Shown here: piece after piece, positions 17,652-24,984 of the stretch
Layout: every line of letters begins with the position of its first letter
Numbering within the stretch: position 1 is the stretch's first letter
Assembly: GCA_963695085.1 (NCBI GenBank)
Contig: CAVOFV010000002.1
Span: 62,001 to 126,000 of the forward strand
Direction: 5' to 3'
Length of the DNA stretch: 64,000 nucleotides
DNA from: SG8-30 sp963695085
GTDB taxonomy: Bacteria > Pseudomonadota > Gammaproteobacteria > Steroidobacterales > Steroidobacteraceae
Program-made: the position numbers and the translations under genes
The notes under the pieces: generated by a model
Database searches by the model: none
Seen by the model: the letters and a program-made list of their open reading frames with translations, nothing else
Told to the model about the DNA's origin: nothing

Positions 17652-18982
17652 GCCGGATCGCCGACATCAAGGGCCGCGAGATCATCGATTCGCGCGGCAA
17701 CCCGACCGTCGAGGCCGACGTCGTGCTCGACTCGGGGGCGGTCGGCCGCGCCGCGGTGCCGTCCGGCGCATCGACCGGGACGCGCGAGGCGGTCGAGCTG
17801 CGCGACGGCGACAAGTCGCGTTACCTGGGCAAGGGAGTTCTGCAGGCCGTCGCGCACGTCAACGGCGAGTTGCGCAAGGCGCTGCTGGGCCGCGACGCCG
17901 CGGACCAGGCCAGGCTGGACGGCCGCATGCGGGACCTTGACGGCACGGACAACAAGGCGCGGCTCGGCGCCAATGCGATCCTGGCCGTGTCGCTGGCGAA
18001 CGCCCGTGCGCTGGCGAACGAGCGCGGCATCGGCCTGTACCGTCTGCTGGGCGGGGAAGCGGCGACCGGCATGCCGGTGCCGATGATGAACATCATCAAT
18101 GGCGGCGCGCACGCTGACAACAACCTCGACATCCAGGAGTTCATGGTGCTGCCGGTCGGCGCGCCGAGCTTCTCGGAAGCGCTGCGCTGCGGCGCCGAGG
18201 TCTTCCACAGCCTGAAGAAACTGCTGCACGAACGCGGTCTCAGCACGGCGGTCGGCGACGAGGGAGGCTTCGCACCGGACCTGCCGTCCAACGAGGCGGC
18301 GCTGACGACCATCCTCGAGGCGATCGACCGGGCGGGTTACCGGGCCGGCCGGGAGGTCTGGCTGGGCCTCGACGTGGCGTGCAGCGAGTTCTACAACGAC
18401 GGGCGCTACGTGCTGGCATCGGAAGGGCGCGAATTCACGAGTGCGCAATTCGCCGACTACCTGGCCGACCTGGTGGCGCGCTATCCGGTGATCTCGGTCG
18501 AGGACGGCATGGCCGAGGGCGACTGGGACGGTTGGGTCGGCCTCACGGCCAAGCTCGGCAAGCGGGTGCAGATCGTGGGCGACGACGTGTTCGTGACCAA
18601 CACCGCGATCCTGGCCGAAGGCATCAGGAAGCAGGTGGCGAACGCCATCCTCATCAAGCCGAACCAGATCGGCACGCTGACCGAGACCTTGGCGGCCATC
18701 GACATGGCCACGCAGGCGGGCTACGCGTCGGTGATCTCACACCGCTCCGGCGAGACCGAGGACAGCACGATCGCCGACCTTGCGGTCGCGACCGCGGCGA
18801 CGCAGATCAAGACCGGGTCGCTGTCGCGCTCCGACCGGATTGCGAAGTACAACCAGTTGCTGCGCATCGAGGCGGAACTCGGCTCGCGGGCCCGCTACGC
18901 GGGCAGGAATGCATTCCCGGTCAAGTGCCAGGACGGGTCTGACCCCTCTTTAACAAAACGTGGTAATCTCCTGATCCCATGA
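17648..18982 (+). CDS. eno: Eno, enolase, with a short C-terminal extension
   Basis: 444 aa starting at GTG 17648, which overlaps the kdsA stop (GTGA). Enolase interconverts 2-phosphoglycerate and PEP and is a degradosome partner in many gammaproteobacteria. Motifs seen: EIIDSRGNPTVE, SGASTGTREA, GDEGGFAPDL (catalytic Glu), SVEDGMAEGDW, LIKPNQIGTLTE, and SHRSGETEDSTIADLAV. Family members normally stop about where NAFPVK is reached; here about 18 more residues (CQDGSDPSL onward) continue to a TGA inside the ftsB start. That tail looks like translated former intergenic DNA. Confidence 0.96.
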   Translation: MSRIADIKGREIIDSRGNPTVEADVVLDSGAVGRAAVPSGASTGTREAVELRDGDKSRYLGKGVLQAVAHVNGELRKALLGRDAADQARLDGRMRDLDGTDNKARLGANAILAVSLANARALANERGIGLYRLLGGEAATGMPVPMMNIINGGAHADNNLDIQEFMVLPVGAPSFSEALRCGAEVFHSLKKLLHERGLSTAVGDEGGFAPDLPSNEAALTTILEAIDRAGYRAGREVWLGLDVACSEFYNDGRYVLASEGREFTSAQFADYLADLVARYPVISVEDGMAEGDWDGWVGLTAKLGKRVQIVGDDVFVTNTAILAEGIRKQVANAILIKPNQIGTLTETLAAIDMATQAGYASVISHRSGETEDSTIADLAVATAATQIKTGSLSRSDRIAKYNQLLRIEAELGSRARYAGRNAFPVKCQDGSDPSLTKRGNLLIP

Positions 18983-19311
18983 GGGTTCTCGCCACCGTCC
19001 TCATCGCCGTGCTGCTGCTGCTGCAATACCGGCTATGGATTTCCGACGAGGGCGCCAGGGAAGTCTGGCAGCTCGGCGATGCCGTGGCCGGCCAGCGCGC
19101 GGACAACGAGGTGCTGCGCCAGCGCAACGGCCAGCTCAAGGCCGAGGTCCAGGATCTGAAACAGGGACTCGTCGCGCTCGAGGAGCGCGCACGCCACGAC
19201 CTCGGCATGGTCGGCGCACACGAGACTTTCTATCACGTGGTGGACCCGCAGGACGTCGCCGCGGTCCACCTCCAGCTCGAAGCCTCCACGACGCAGGCGG
19301 CCAGGCAGTAG
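18979..19311 (+). CDS. ftsB: FtsB, cell division protein
   Basis: 110 aa. A single N-terminal membrane segment (residues about 3-17) is followed by a periplasmic coiled coil (RADNEVLRQRNGQLKAEVQD) and the conserved end of the coil, RARHDLGMVGAHETFYHV. FtsB joins FtsL and FtsQ in the divisome and helps activate FtsWI. The start ATG overlaps the eno stop by four bases. The eno-ftsB-ispD order is conserved in gammaproteobacteria. The tail after the FYHVV motif is longer and Ala/Gln-rich. Confidence 0.92.
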   Translation: MRVLATVLIAVLLLLQYRLWISDEGAREVWQLGDAVAGQRADNEVLRQRNGQLKAEVQDLKQGLVALEERARHDLGMVGAHETFYHVVDPQDVAAVHLQLEASTTQAARQ

Positions 19312-19317
19312 GCCGGC

Positions 19318-20022
19318 GTGCGCCAGCGCATCTGGATCGTCGTGCCCGCGGCCGGCGGGTCGCGCCGACTGGCCAGGCACGTGCCCAAGCAACACATCGA
19401 GATCGCCGGGCGCACCCTGCTCGAGCACGCGCTGGTGCCGCTGCTGGCGCACCCGTCGGTCGCCGGCGGCGCCGTCGTGCTGGCGAATGGCGACGAGGCC
19501 TTCAGCCGGCTGCCCGCGGCGATGCGCCGGCGGCTGGTCGTCGCCACGGGCGGCCACGAGCGCTGCCATTCCGTGCGGGCCGGCCTGGCGGCGCTGACCG
19601 AGGCGGCGACCGACGACTGGGTGCTGGTGCACGACGCGGCCCGCCCGTGCCTGCCGCCCGAGGACCTCGCGCGGCTGGTCGCGGCTTGCATCGATGACCC
19701 GGTCGGCGGCCTGCTGGCCGTGCCGGTGGCGGACACGCTGAAGCATGCTGCCCCGGACTCGCGCGTCGGCGGCACGGCGCCGCGCGACGGCCTGTGGCGA
19801 GCGATGACCCCGCAGATGTTCCGCTACGGTACGCTGGCGAAGGCGCTCGACGCGGCCATCGCCTCGGGCCATGCGCCGGACGACGAGGCCACGGCGATCG
19901 AGCGGCTCGGCCTGCAGCCGCGCCTCGTCGAGGGCTCGCCCATCAACATCAAGGTCACGCATCCCGCGGACCTGGAGTTTGCGGCCCTGGTGCTCGAGGC
20001 GCGTGCGGGAGGGACGGCATGA
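19318..20022 (+). CDS. ispD: IspD, 2-C-methyl-D-erythritol 4-phosphate cytidylyltransferase
   Basis: 234 aa, GTG start six bases after ftsB. It makes CDP-methylerythritol in the non-mevalonate isoprenoid pathway. The N-terminal nucleotide-binding stretch is PAAGGSRRLARHVPKQHIEI (family: PAAGxGxRxxxxxPKQ). Further motifs are GGHERCHSVRAGL, VLVHDAARPC, and the C-terminal GSPINIKVTHPADL. Its stop overlaps the ispF start, so the two consecutive pathway enzymes are coupled. Confidence 0.95.
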   Translation: MRQRIWIVVPAAGGSRRLARHVPKQHIEIAGRTLLEHALVPLLAHPSVAGGAVVLANGDEAFSRLPAAMRRRLVVATGGHERCHSVRAGLAALTEAATDDWVLVHDAARPCLPPEDLARLVAACIDDPVGGLLAVPVADTLKHAAPDSRVGGTAPRDGLWRAMTPQMFRYGTLAKALDAAIASGHAPDDEATAIERLGLQPRLVEGSPINIKVTHPADLEFAALVLEARAGGTA

Positions 20023-20507
20023 GAATCGGCAGCGGCTACGACGTGCATGCCTTTGGGCCCGGCGATCACGTGGTGCTCGGCGGCGTGCGCATCCCGCACC
20101 CGGCCGGGCTCGTCGCGCACTCGGACGGCGACGCCGTGCTGCACGCGCTGGCGGACGCGATGCTGGGCGCGATCGCGGCTGGCGACATAGGCCAGCACTT
20201 TCCGGACACGGACCCGGTGTGGCGCAACGCCGACAGCCGCGCGCTGCTGCGCCAGGTTGCGGCGCTGGTCGCGGCTGCCGGCTACCGCGTCGTCAATTGC
20301 GACGTCACCGTGCTGGCCGAGACGCCGCGCATCGGGCCGCACCGCGATGCGATGCGCGCCAACATCGCGAGCGACCTCGGCCTGGAGCCGGCGCTCGTCA
20401 GCGTCAAGGCGAGCACCAATGAACGGTTGGGATTCATTGGCCGCGGCGAAGGCATCGCGGCGCTGGCCGTCGTGCTGCTGGAGCCGCGCCCCGTGCCGGC
20501 GCAGTGA
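20019..20507 (+). CDS. ispF: IspF, 2-C-methyl-D-erythritol 2,4-cyclodiphosphate synthase
   Basis: 162 aa, family length. It forms MEcPP, the fifth step of the non-mevalonate pathway. Motifs: MRIGSGYDVHAF (metal-binding Asp and His), LVAHSDGDAVLHALADAMLG, GDIGQHFPDTDP, and KASTNERLGFIGRGEGIAA. The start at 20019 overlaps the ispD stop; the end overlaps the GTG start of truD. Confidence 0.97.
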   Translation: MRIGSGYDVHAFGPGDHVVLGGVRIPHPAGLVAHSDGDAVLHALADAMLGAIAAGDIGQHFPDTDPVWRNADSRALLRQVAALVAAAGYRVVNCDVTVLAETPRIGPHRDAMRANIASDLGLEPALVSVKASTNERLGFIGRGEGIAALAVVLLEPRPVPAQ

Positions 20508-21637
20508 CGGCGGCCTGCGACGCGCTGCCCGACGGCTGGCGGGACGCTGCGCTCGAACCACCGCATGCGCTGGGCGTGCCGGCGGCGCGCGGCGCCATCA
20601 AGGACGCGCCGGCTGACTTCCTCGTCGAGGAGCACCTCGGTTTCGAGCCGGACGGCGGGCCGGCGCACGTGTTGTTGCGGGTGCAGAAGACCTCGGCCAA
20701 CACACTCGACGTGGCGCGCGCGCTGGCGCGGCATGCCGGCGCGCGCGTCATGGACGTGGGATTCGCGGGCCTGAAGGATCGCCAGGCGGTCGCGACGCAG
20801 TGGTTCTCGGTGCCGGCGTCGCAGCGCAATCCGGACTGGCCGGGCCTGCAGGGTGCGGGATACACGGTGCTGGCGGCGCATCCACATTCGCGCAAGCTGC
20901 GGCGCGGCGCGCTGGCCGGCAATCGCTTCCGCATCAGGGTCACGGGACTGGCCGGTGCGGCCGCGGACCTGGCGGCGAGGCTCGCCGCGGTGGCGGCCAC
21001 CGGCGTTCCCAACTACTTCGGTCCGCAGCGCTTTGGCGGCGGCGGCTCGAACCTCGTGCGCGTCGCGCACTGGCTGGACAGCGGCCGGCTGCCCGGCAGG
21101 CGCGACCAGCGCTCGTTCACGCTGTCCGCGGCCCGTTCGCTGGCCTTCAATGCGGTGCTCGGAGCGCGCGTGCGGGCGCAGAGCTGGAACCGGCTGCAGG
21201 AGGGGGACATCCTGAACCTCGATGGCTCGGGCTCGGTGTTCCTGGCGGACGGCAGCGAGGCGCTCGCGGCGCGCGTCGCGCGCGGCGACCTGCATCCGAC
21301 GGGTCCCCTGCCGGGCCGCGGCGGCATGACGCCGGCAGCCAGCGCGGCGCAAGTGGAGGCTGCGGCGCTGGCGCCCTACGCGGGCGTGGTCGAGGCGCTG
21401 GCGGCAGCCGGCGTCGATGCCGAGCGACGCGCCCTGCGCGTGATACCGTGGGAATTCGAATGGACGTGGCAGGGCACCGACCTGGCGCTGGCCTTCCTGT
21501 TGCCGCGCGGCGCATACGCGACGATGGTGTTGCGGGAAATCGTGGCGCTGCCGGCAGTGCACGGGAATGAGGCGGCGGCGGCGAGGGGCCGCGGGGGGCC
21601 GGGCCCCGGCCCGGCAACGGGGTCCGGCCCTGTCTAG
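20504..21637 (+). CDS. truD: TruD, tRNA pseudouridine(13) synthase
   Basis: 377 aa from GTG 20504 (GTGA overlap with ispF). It makes pseudouridine 13 in tRNA-Glu. The catalytic aspartate is D92 in GFAGLKDRQAVATQ; NYFGPQRFGGGGSNL and the C-terminal RGAYATMVLREIV are family motifs. The usual protein ends soon after REIV. Here a tail rich in Ala, Gly and Pro (residues from about 352) follows, encoded by very GC-rich palindromic DNA. The stop TAG shares the palindrome CTAG (21634-21637) with the stop of smr on the other strand. Confidence 0.94.
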   Translation: MTAACDALPDGWRDAALEPPHALGVPAARGAIKDAPADFLVEEHLGFEPDGGPAHVLLRVQKTSANTLDVARALARHAGARVMDVGFAGLKDRQAVATQWFSVPASQRNPDWPGLQGAGYTVLAAHPHSRKLRRGALAGNRFRIRVTGLAGAAADLAARLAAVAATGVPNYFGPQRFGGGGSNLVRVAHWLDSGRLPGRRDQRSFTLSAARSLAFNAVLGARVRAQSWNRLQEGDILNLDGSGSVFLADGSEALAARVARGDLHPTGPLPGRGGMTPAASAAQVEAAALAPYAGVVEALAAAGVDAERRALRVIPWEFEWTWQGTDLALAFLLPRGAYATMVLREIVALPAVHGNEAAAARGRGGPGPGPATGSGPV

Positions 21638-22179
21638 GGTCTGGCCTTGCCCGGCCGCGCCAGCAGCACGTAGATGGCGCCGGTGCCGCCGTGCGCGGGC
21701 ACGGCCGAGCAGAAGGCGAGCACGGCATCGTGCTTGCGCAGCCAGCGGTTCACGGAGTTCTTGAGCACCGGCCCGCGCGGCCCCGAACCGCGTCCCTTGC
21801 CGTGCACCACCCGCACGCAGGACAGCCCGCGTCGCGCCGACTCGCCCAGGAAGTCGCGCACCGCGTCGCGCGCCTCGGCGCTCGTCAGGCCATGCAGGTC
21901 GAGTTCGTCGCTCAGCGCGTAGCCGCCGCGCCGCAGCTTGCGCAGCACGGCATCGGCCACGTGGTCGCGCCGGAATGCAATCTCGTCGCCGCTCTCGACC
22001 CCGAGAGCCGCCGCATCGTGGATCAGCGTCTCCTGCAGCGCGGCGCGTTCGTCGGCGTGGCGGAAGCTCGCGCGCGCCGGCGGGCGCGGCCGCTCAGGCG
22101 CTGGCGGCTGCTGCCTGAGCTTCTTCGTGCCCGCCACGGCGTCGCGGAACAACCGCTTGTCGTCTTGCTCGTCGCTCAT
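21634..22179 (-). CDS. Smr-domain protein (possible endonuclease)
   Basis: 181 aa. The N-terminal half is charged (DEQDDKRLFRDAVAGTKKL). The C-terminal Smr domain has ELDLHGLTSAEARDAV and VRVVHGKGRGSGPRG. This is the gammaproteobacterial YfcN/SmrB-like architecture. E. coli SmrB cleaves mRNA at collided ribosomes; assigning that role here is inference. ATG 22179 was chosen because the frame upstream has no similarity and runs into the divergent surE promoter area. It is convergent with truD and divergent from surE. Confidence 0.85.
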   Translation of the reverse strand: MSDEQDDKRLFRDAVAGTKKLRQQPPAPERPRPPARASFRHADERAALQETLIHDAAALGVESGDEIAFRRDHVADAVLRKLRRGGYALSDELDLHGLTSAEARDAVRDFLGESARRGLSCVRVVHGKGRGSGPRGPVLKNSVNRWLRKHDAVLAFCSAVPAHGGTGAIYVLLARPGKARP

Positions 22180-22279
22180 GTCGTTTCGTACCGGGTCTGG
22201 CCACTCCGGCCACGCCAGTTTCGAGTATATTGCCCCGTCGCCCGCCGCACGACCCGGGCATTGCATCGAGCCGAAGGCC

Positions 22280-23041
22280 GTGAAGATCCTGCTGGCCAAT
22301 GACGACGGATACCGCGCGACCGGGCTGCGCTGCCTGAAAGAAGCGTTGACCGGTATTGCACCGCTGACCGTCGTCGCCCCCGACCGCAACCGCAGCGGCG
22401 CCAGCAATTCGCTGACGCTCGACATGCCGCTGCGCGTCAAGCGCGCCGCGGACGACACCTGGTACGTGATCAACGGCACACCGACCGATTGCGTGCACCT
22501 CGCCATCACCGGGCTGTTCGACGACGAGTTCGACATGGTGGTCTCCGGGGTCAACGACGGCGCCAACCTCGGCGACGACGTGCTGTATTCGGGCACGGTT
22601 GCGGCCGCCATCGAGGGGCGCTTCCTCGGCCTGCCGACCATCGCCGTGTCGCTGGTACCGCAGAACGGCCGCAACCGGCATTTCGAGACCGCGGCGCAGG
22701 TCGCGCGGCAACTGGTCGAGCGCTTGCTGGCCGCGCCGCTGCACCAGTCGACCATCCTCAACGTCAACGTGCCGGACCGGCCGCTGGCGGACATCCAGGG
22801 CATGCAGGCGACGCGGCTCGGTTACCGGCACCGCGCGGAGGGCGTGGTCAAGGCGACGGACCCGCGCGGCCGCACGATCTACTGGATCGGCGCGGCGGGC
22901 CCCGGGCAGGACGCCGGCCCAGGCACGGACTTCCACGCCGTCGCCAGCGGCTATGTCTCGGTCACGCCGTTGCAGGTGGACCTGACCCGGCACGGCGGCA
23001 TCGACGGATTGCGTGAATGGCTGACGGGGCCGGCGGGGTGA
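22280..23041 (+). CDS. surE: SurE, 5'/3'-nucleotidase
   Basis: 253 aa from GTG 22280. The family N-terminus KILLANDDGY carries the metal-binding Asp-Asp (D8, D9). NRSGASNSLT, NGTPTDCVHLA, and VSGVNDGANLGDDVLYSGTVAAA follow. SurE dephosphorylates nucleoside monophosphates and is a survival factor usually linked to pcm, as here. A TATATT sequence at 22226-22231 may be its -10 region. The frame stays open upstream but without recognisable sequence. Its end overlaps the start region of pcm. Confidence 0.95.
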   Translation: MKILLANDDGYRATGLRCLKEALTGIAPLTVVAPDRNRSGASNSLTLDMPLRVKRAADDTWYVINGTPTDCVHLAITGLFDDEFDMVVSGVNDGANLGDDVLYSGTVAAAIEGRFLGLPTIAVSLVPQNGRNRHFETAAQVARQLVERLLAAPLHQSTILNVNVPDRPLADIQGMQATRLGYRHRAEGVVKATDPRGRTIYWIGAAGPGQDAGPGTDFHAVASGYVSVTPLQVDLTRHGGIDGLREWLTGPAG

Positions 23042-23703
23042 CCGGCGGCCCCGGAACGGCCGGCATCGGCATGACCTCGGCGCGCACGCGCGAGCGCCTG
23101 ATCCAGCGGCTGCGCGACCAGGGCATTCGCGACGAACGCGTGCTGGACCGCATCCGCAGCGTCCCGCGGCACCTGTTCATGGACGAGGCGATCGCCAGCC
23201 GCGCCTACGAGGACACCGCGCTGCCGATCGGGCATGGCCAGACGATTTCGCAGCCCTACATCGTGGCGCGCATGACCGAGGCAGTGACGGTGGGCGGCAC
23301 GCCGGACCAGGTGCTGGAGATCGGCACCGGCTGCGGCTACCAGACGGCAGTGCTCGCGCCGCTGGTGAAGCGGCTGTACAGCATCGAACGCATCGAGCCG
23401 CTGCTCGACCGGGCGCGCAAGCGCTGCAAGGAACTCGGCCTGCGCAACGTGCGCTTCAGGCATGCGGACGGGGCCAACGGCTGGAAGGCGCAGGCGCCCT
23501 TCGATGCGATCCTGGTGACGGCCGCGCCGCATGCCGTACCGATGAAACTGCTGGAGCAGCTCAGGGACGGCGGCCGGCTGGTGGCGCCGATCGGACCCGA
23601 AGGCGCCCAGGAACTGCTGCGGTTCACGCGGCGCGGCCAGGAGTACCAGCGCGAGCGGCTGTGCCTGGTGAGTTTCGTGCCGCTCATTGGCGGCCTGTCA
23701 TAG
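23038..23703 (+). CDS. pcm: Pcm, protein-L-isoaspartate O-methyltransferase
   Basis: 221 aa from GTG 23038, which overlaps the surE stop (GTGA). It repairs isoaspartyl damage using S-adenosylmethionine. Motifs: LPIGHGQTISQPYIVARMTE, the SAM-binding VLEIGTGCGYQTAVLA, and FDAILVTAAP. Start alternatives: ATG 23017 inside surE, or ATG 23071 at MTSARTRERL where strong family similarity begins. The GTG was preferred because GTGA coupling is common in this window. Confidence 0.92.
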   Translation: MTGGPGTAGIGMTSARTRERLIQRLRDQGIRDERVLDRIRSVPRHLFMDEAIASRAYEDTALPIGHGQTISQPYIVARMTEAVTVGGTPDQVLEIGTGCGYQTAVLAPLVKRLYSIERIEPLLDRARKRCKELGLRNVRFRHADGANGWKAQAPFDAILVTAAPHAVPMKLLEQLRDGGRLVAPIGPEGAQELLRFTRRGQEYQRERLCLVSFVPLIGGLS

Positions 23704-23708
23704 CGCCG

Positions 23709-24422
23709 GTGGACGCCGCTGCCACGCGCTCCCGCGGTGGTCCGCGCGGCCTGTGCGCCGCACTGGCGCTGGCGGCGCTGCTCGCGGCCTGTGGCGGCGG
23801 TTCACGCAAACCAGACGTGCCGCAGTACTACACCGTGCGCTCCGGCGACACGCTGTACTCGATCGGCTGGCGCTACGGTCTCGACTACAAGGACATTGCG
23901 CGCTGGAACGGCATCGGCCGCGACTACCGTATTGACGTGGGTCAGCGCCTCGAATTGCGCCTGCCGCCCGGCGCCGTGGCGACACGCCGTGGCGCTGCGG
24001 CGCCACCCGCGGCCGGCCGCGGTGCCGGGTTGCCGGCCGTGCTGCCGGAGCCGCCGGACTGGGTATGGCCGGTGGCGGGCGGGCGCGTCGTCGGCGCACT
24101 GCGCCAGCCGTCGGGCGGCGTCGGCCTGAGGATCGACGGCGCGCTGGGCCAGCCGGTGATGGCGGCCGCGGACGGCAAGGTCGTGTACACGGGCAGCGGA
24201 CTGCGCGGCTACGGCCAGCTCGTGATCGTGAGTCACGCGCGCGGCTGGCTGTCCGCGTACGGCCACAATTCGAGCGTGCTGGTGGCGGAAGACGAGCAGG
24301 TGCGGGCCGGCCAGCGCATCGCGACCATGGGACTCGGCGCCGCACAGCAGCCGATGCTGTACTTCGAAGTGCGCATCGACGGCAAGCCGGTGGATCCCCT
24401 GAGCCAGTTGCCGCGGCGGTGA
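23709..24422 (+). CDS. nlpD: NlpD-like lipoprotein, LysM plus degenerate M23 (LytM) domain
   Basis: 237 aa from GTG 23709. The lipoprotein signal ends LAALLAAC, with Cys as lipidation site. A LysM domain follows (YYTVRSGDTLYSIGWRYGLDY, peptidoglycan binding), then a Pro/Ala linker and a LytM domain (PVMAAADGKVVYTGSGLRGYG, SHARGWLSAYGHNS, VRAGQRIATMG). The first zinc-ligand motif HxxxD is lost (GGVGLRID), so it is probably not a peptidase. E. coli NlpD is similarly degenerate and activates the amidase AmiC, so an activator role is inferred. The expected neighbour rpoS does not follow. Confidence 0.88.
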   Translation: MDAAATRSRGGPRGLCAALALAALLAACGGGSRKPDVPQYYTVRSGDTLYSIGWRYGLDYKDIARWNGIGRDYRIDVGQRLELRLPPGAVATRRGAAAPPAAGRGAGLPAVLPEPPDWVWPVAGGRVVGALRQPSGGVGLRIDGALGQPVMAAADGKVVYTGSGLRGYGQLVIVSHARGWLSAYGHNSSVLVAEDEQVRAGQRIATMGLGAAQQPMLYFEVRIDGKPVDPLSQLPRR

Positions 24423-24446
24423 GCGGCGGGCAGGCTCCGACAAAGA

Positions 24447-24476
24447 CGGCCGCCGGGCACCGCCGTGGCTGGTGCG
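24447..24476. terminator. Weak hairpin between convergent nlpD and Mth938 genes
   Basis: In the 60-base gap between two convergent genes, CGCCG + GG bulge + CACC can pair with GGTG + CGGCG around a nine-base loop. There is no T-tract on either side. It may act as a shared transcription barrier, but in DNA this GC-rich such pairing can arise by chance. Confidence 0.25.
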
Positions 24477-24482
24477 GCGGGC

Positions 24483-24878
24483 TCAGACCGCTGCCGGGTC
24501 GGTCCCGGTCTCCATGATCAGCGCCAGCACGACGTCCCGGCCTTCCTGCAACAGCAGGTTGAAGGTGCGGCACGCGGCACCGTTGTCCATGACCTCGAAG
24601 CCGATCGCGCGCGCGGCGAAGCCCGCCAGGACACGTCCTGCGGGAAACACCTGCCGCTCACCGGTGCCGAGCAGGACCAGGTCGGGCGCGAGCTCGAGCA
24701 GCGGCGCCACGTCCAGTGCGTTCAAGCTGGCGGCGTCGCGGACCGGCCAGCCGCGCGGCTCGCCGGTCGGCGCCAGGATGACGCTGGAGCGGATGACCCG
24801 CGCGCCGGTGCGCACCTCGCCCGGCGCGTAGGAGACGATCGAGTTGGGGGCGGCGTCGCGCTCGTGGGTGAACTGCAT
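24483..24878 (-). CDS. Mth938-like domain (NDUFAF3/DUF498 family) protein
   Basis: 131 aa from ATG 24878. The sequence MQFTHERD, IVSYAPGEVRTG, VIRSSVILAP, and the end of the domain LVLLGTGERQVFP, IGFEVMDNGAACRTFNLLLQEGRDVVLALI match the Mth938/DUF498 family. Human NDUFAF3 of that family is a complex I assembly factor; the bacterial role is not established. A TATAGT sequence on the minus strand (24905-24900) lies 22 bases upstream of the start. It is divergent from recJ; in many gammaproteobacteria this family sits near cell-envelope or recJ genes. Confidence 0.82.
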   Translation of the reverse strand: MQFTHERDAAPNSIVSYAPGEVRTGARVIRSSVILAPTGEPRGWPVRDAASLNALDVAPLLELAPDLVLLGTGERQVFPAGRVLAGFAARAIGFEVMDNGAACRTFNLLLQEGRDVVLALIMETGTDPAAV

Positions 24879-24984
24879 GCTGCCGGTCCTCGCACCAGGA
24901 CTATAGCCGCTCATGCCGGACGCGGGGCCGCTATCATGACGACATCTTGAAGACGCCAGTTTCCTGCCGCCGCGGGGCGCGCGC

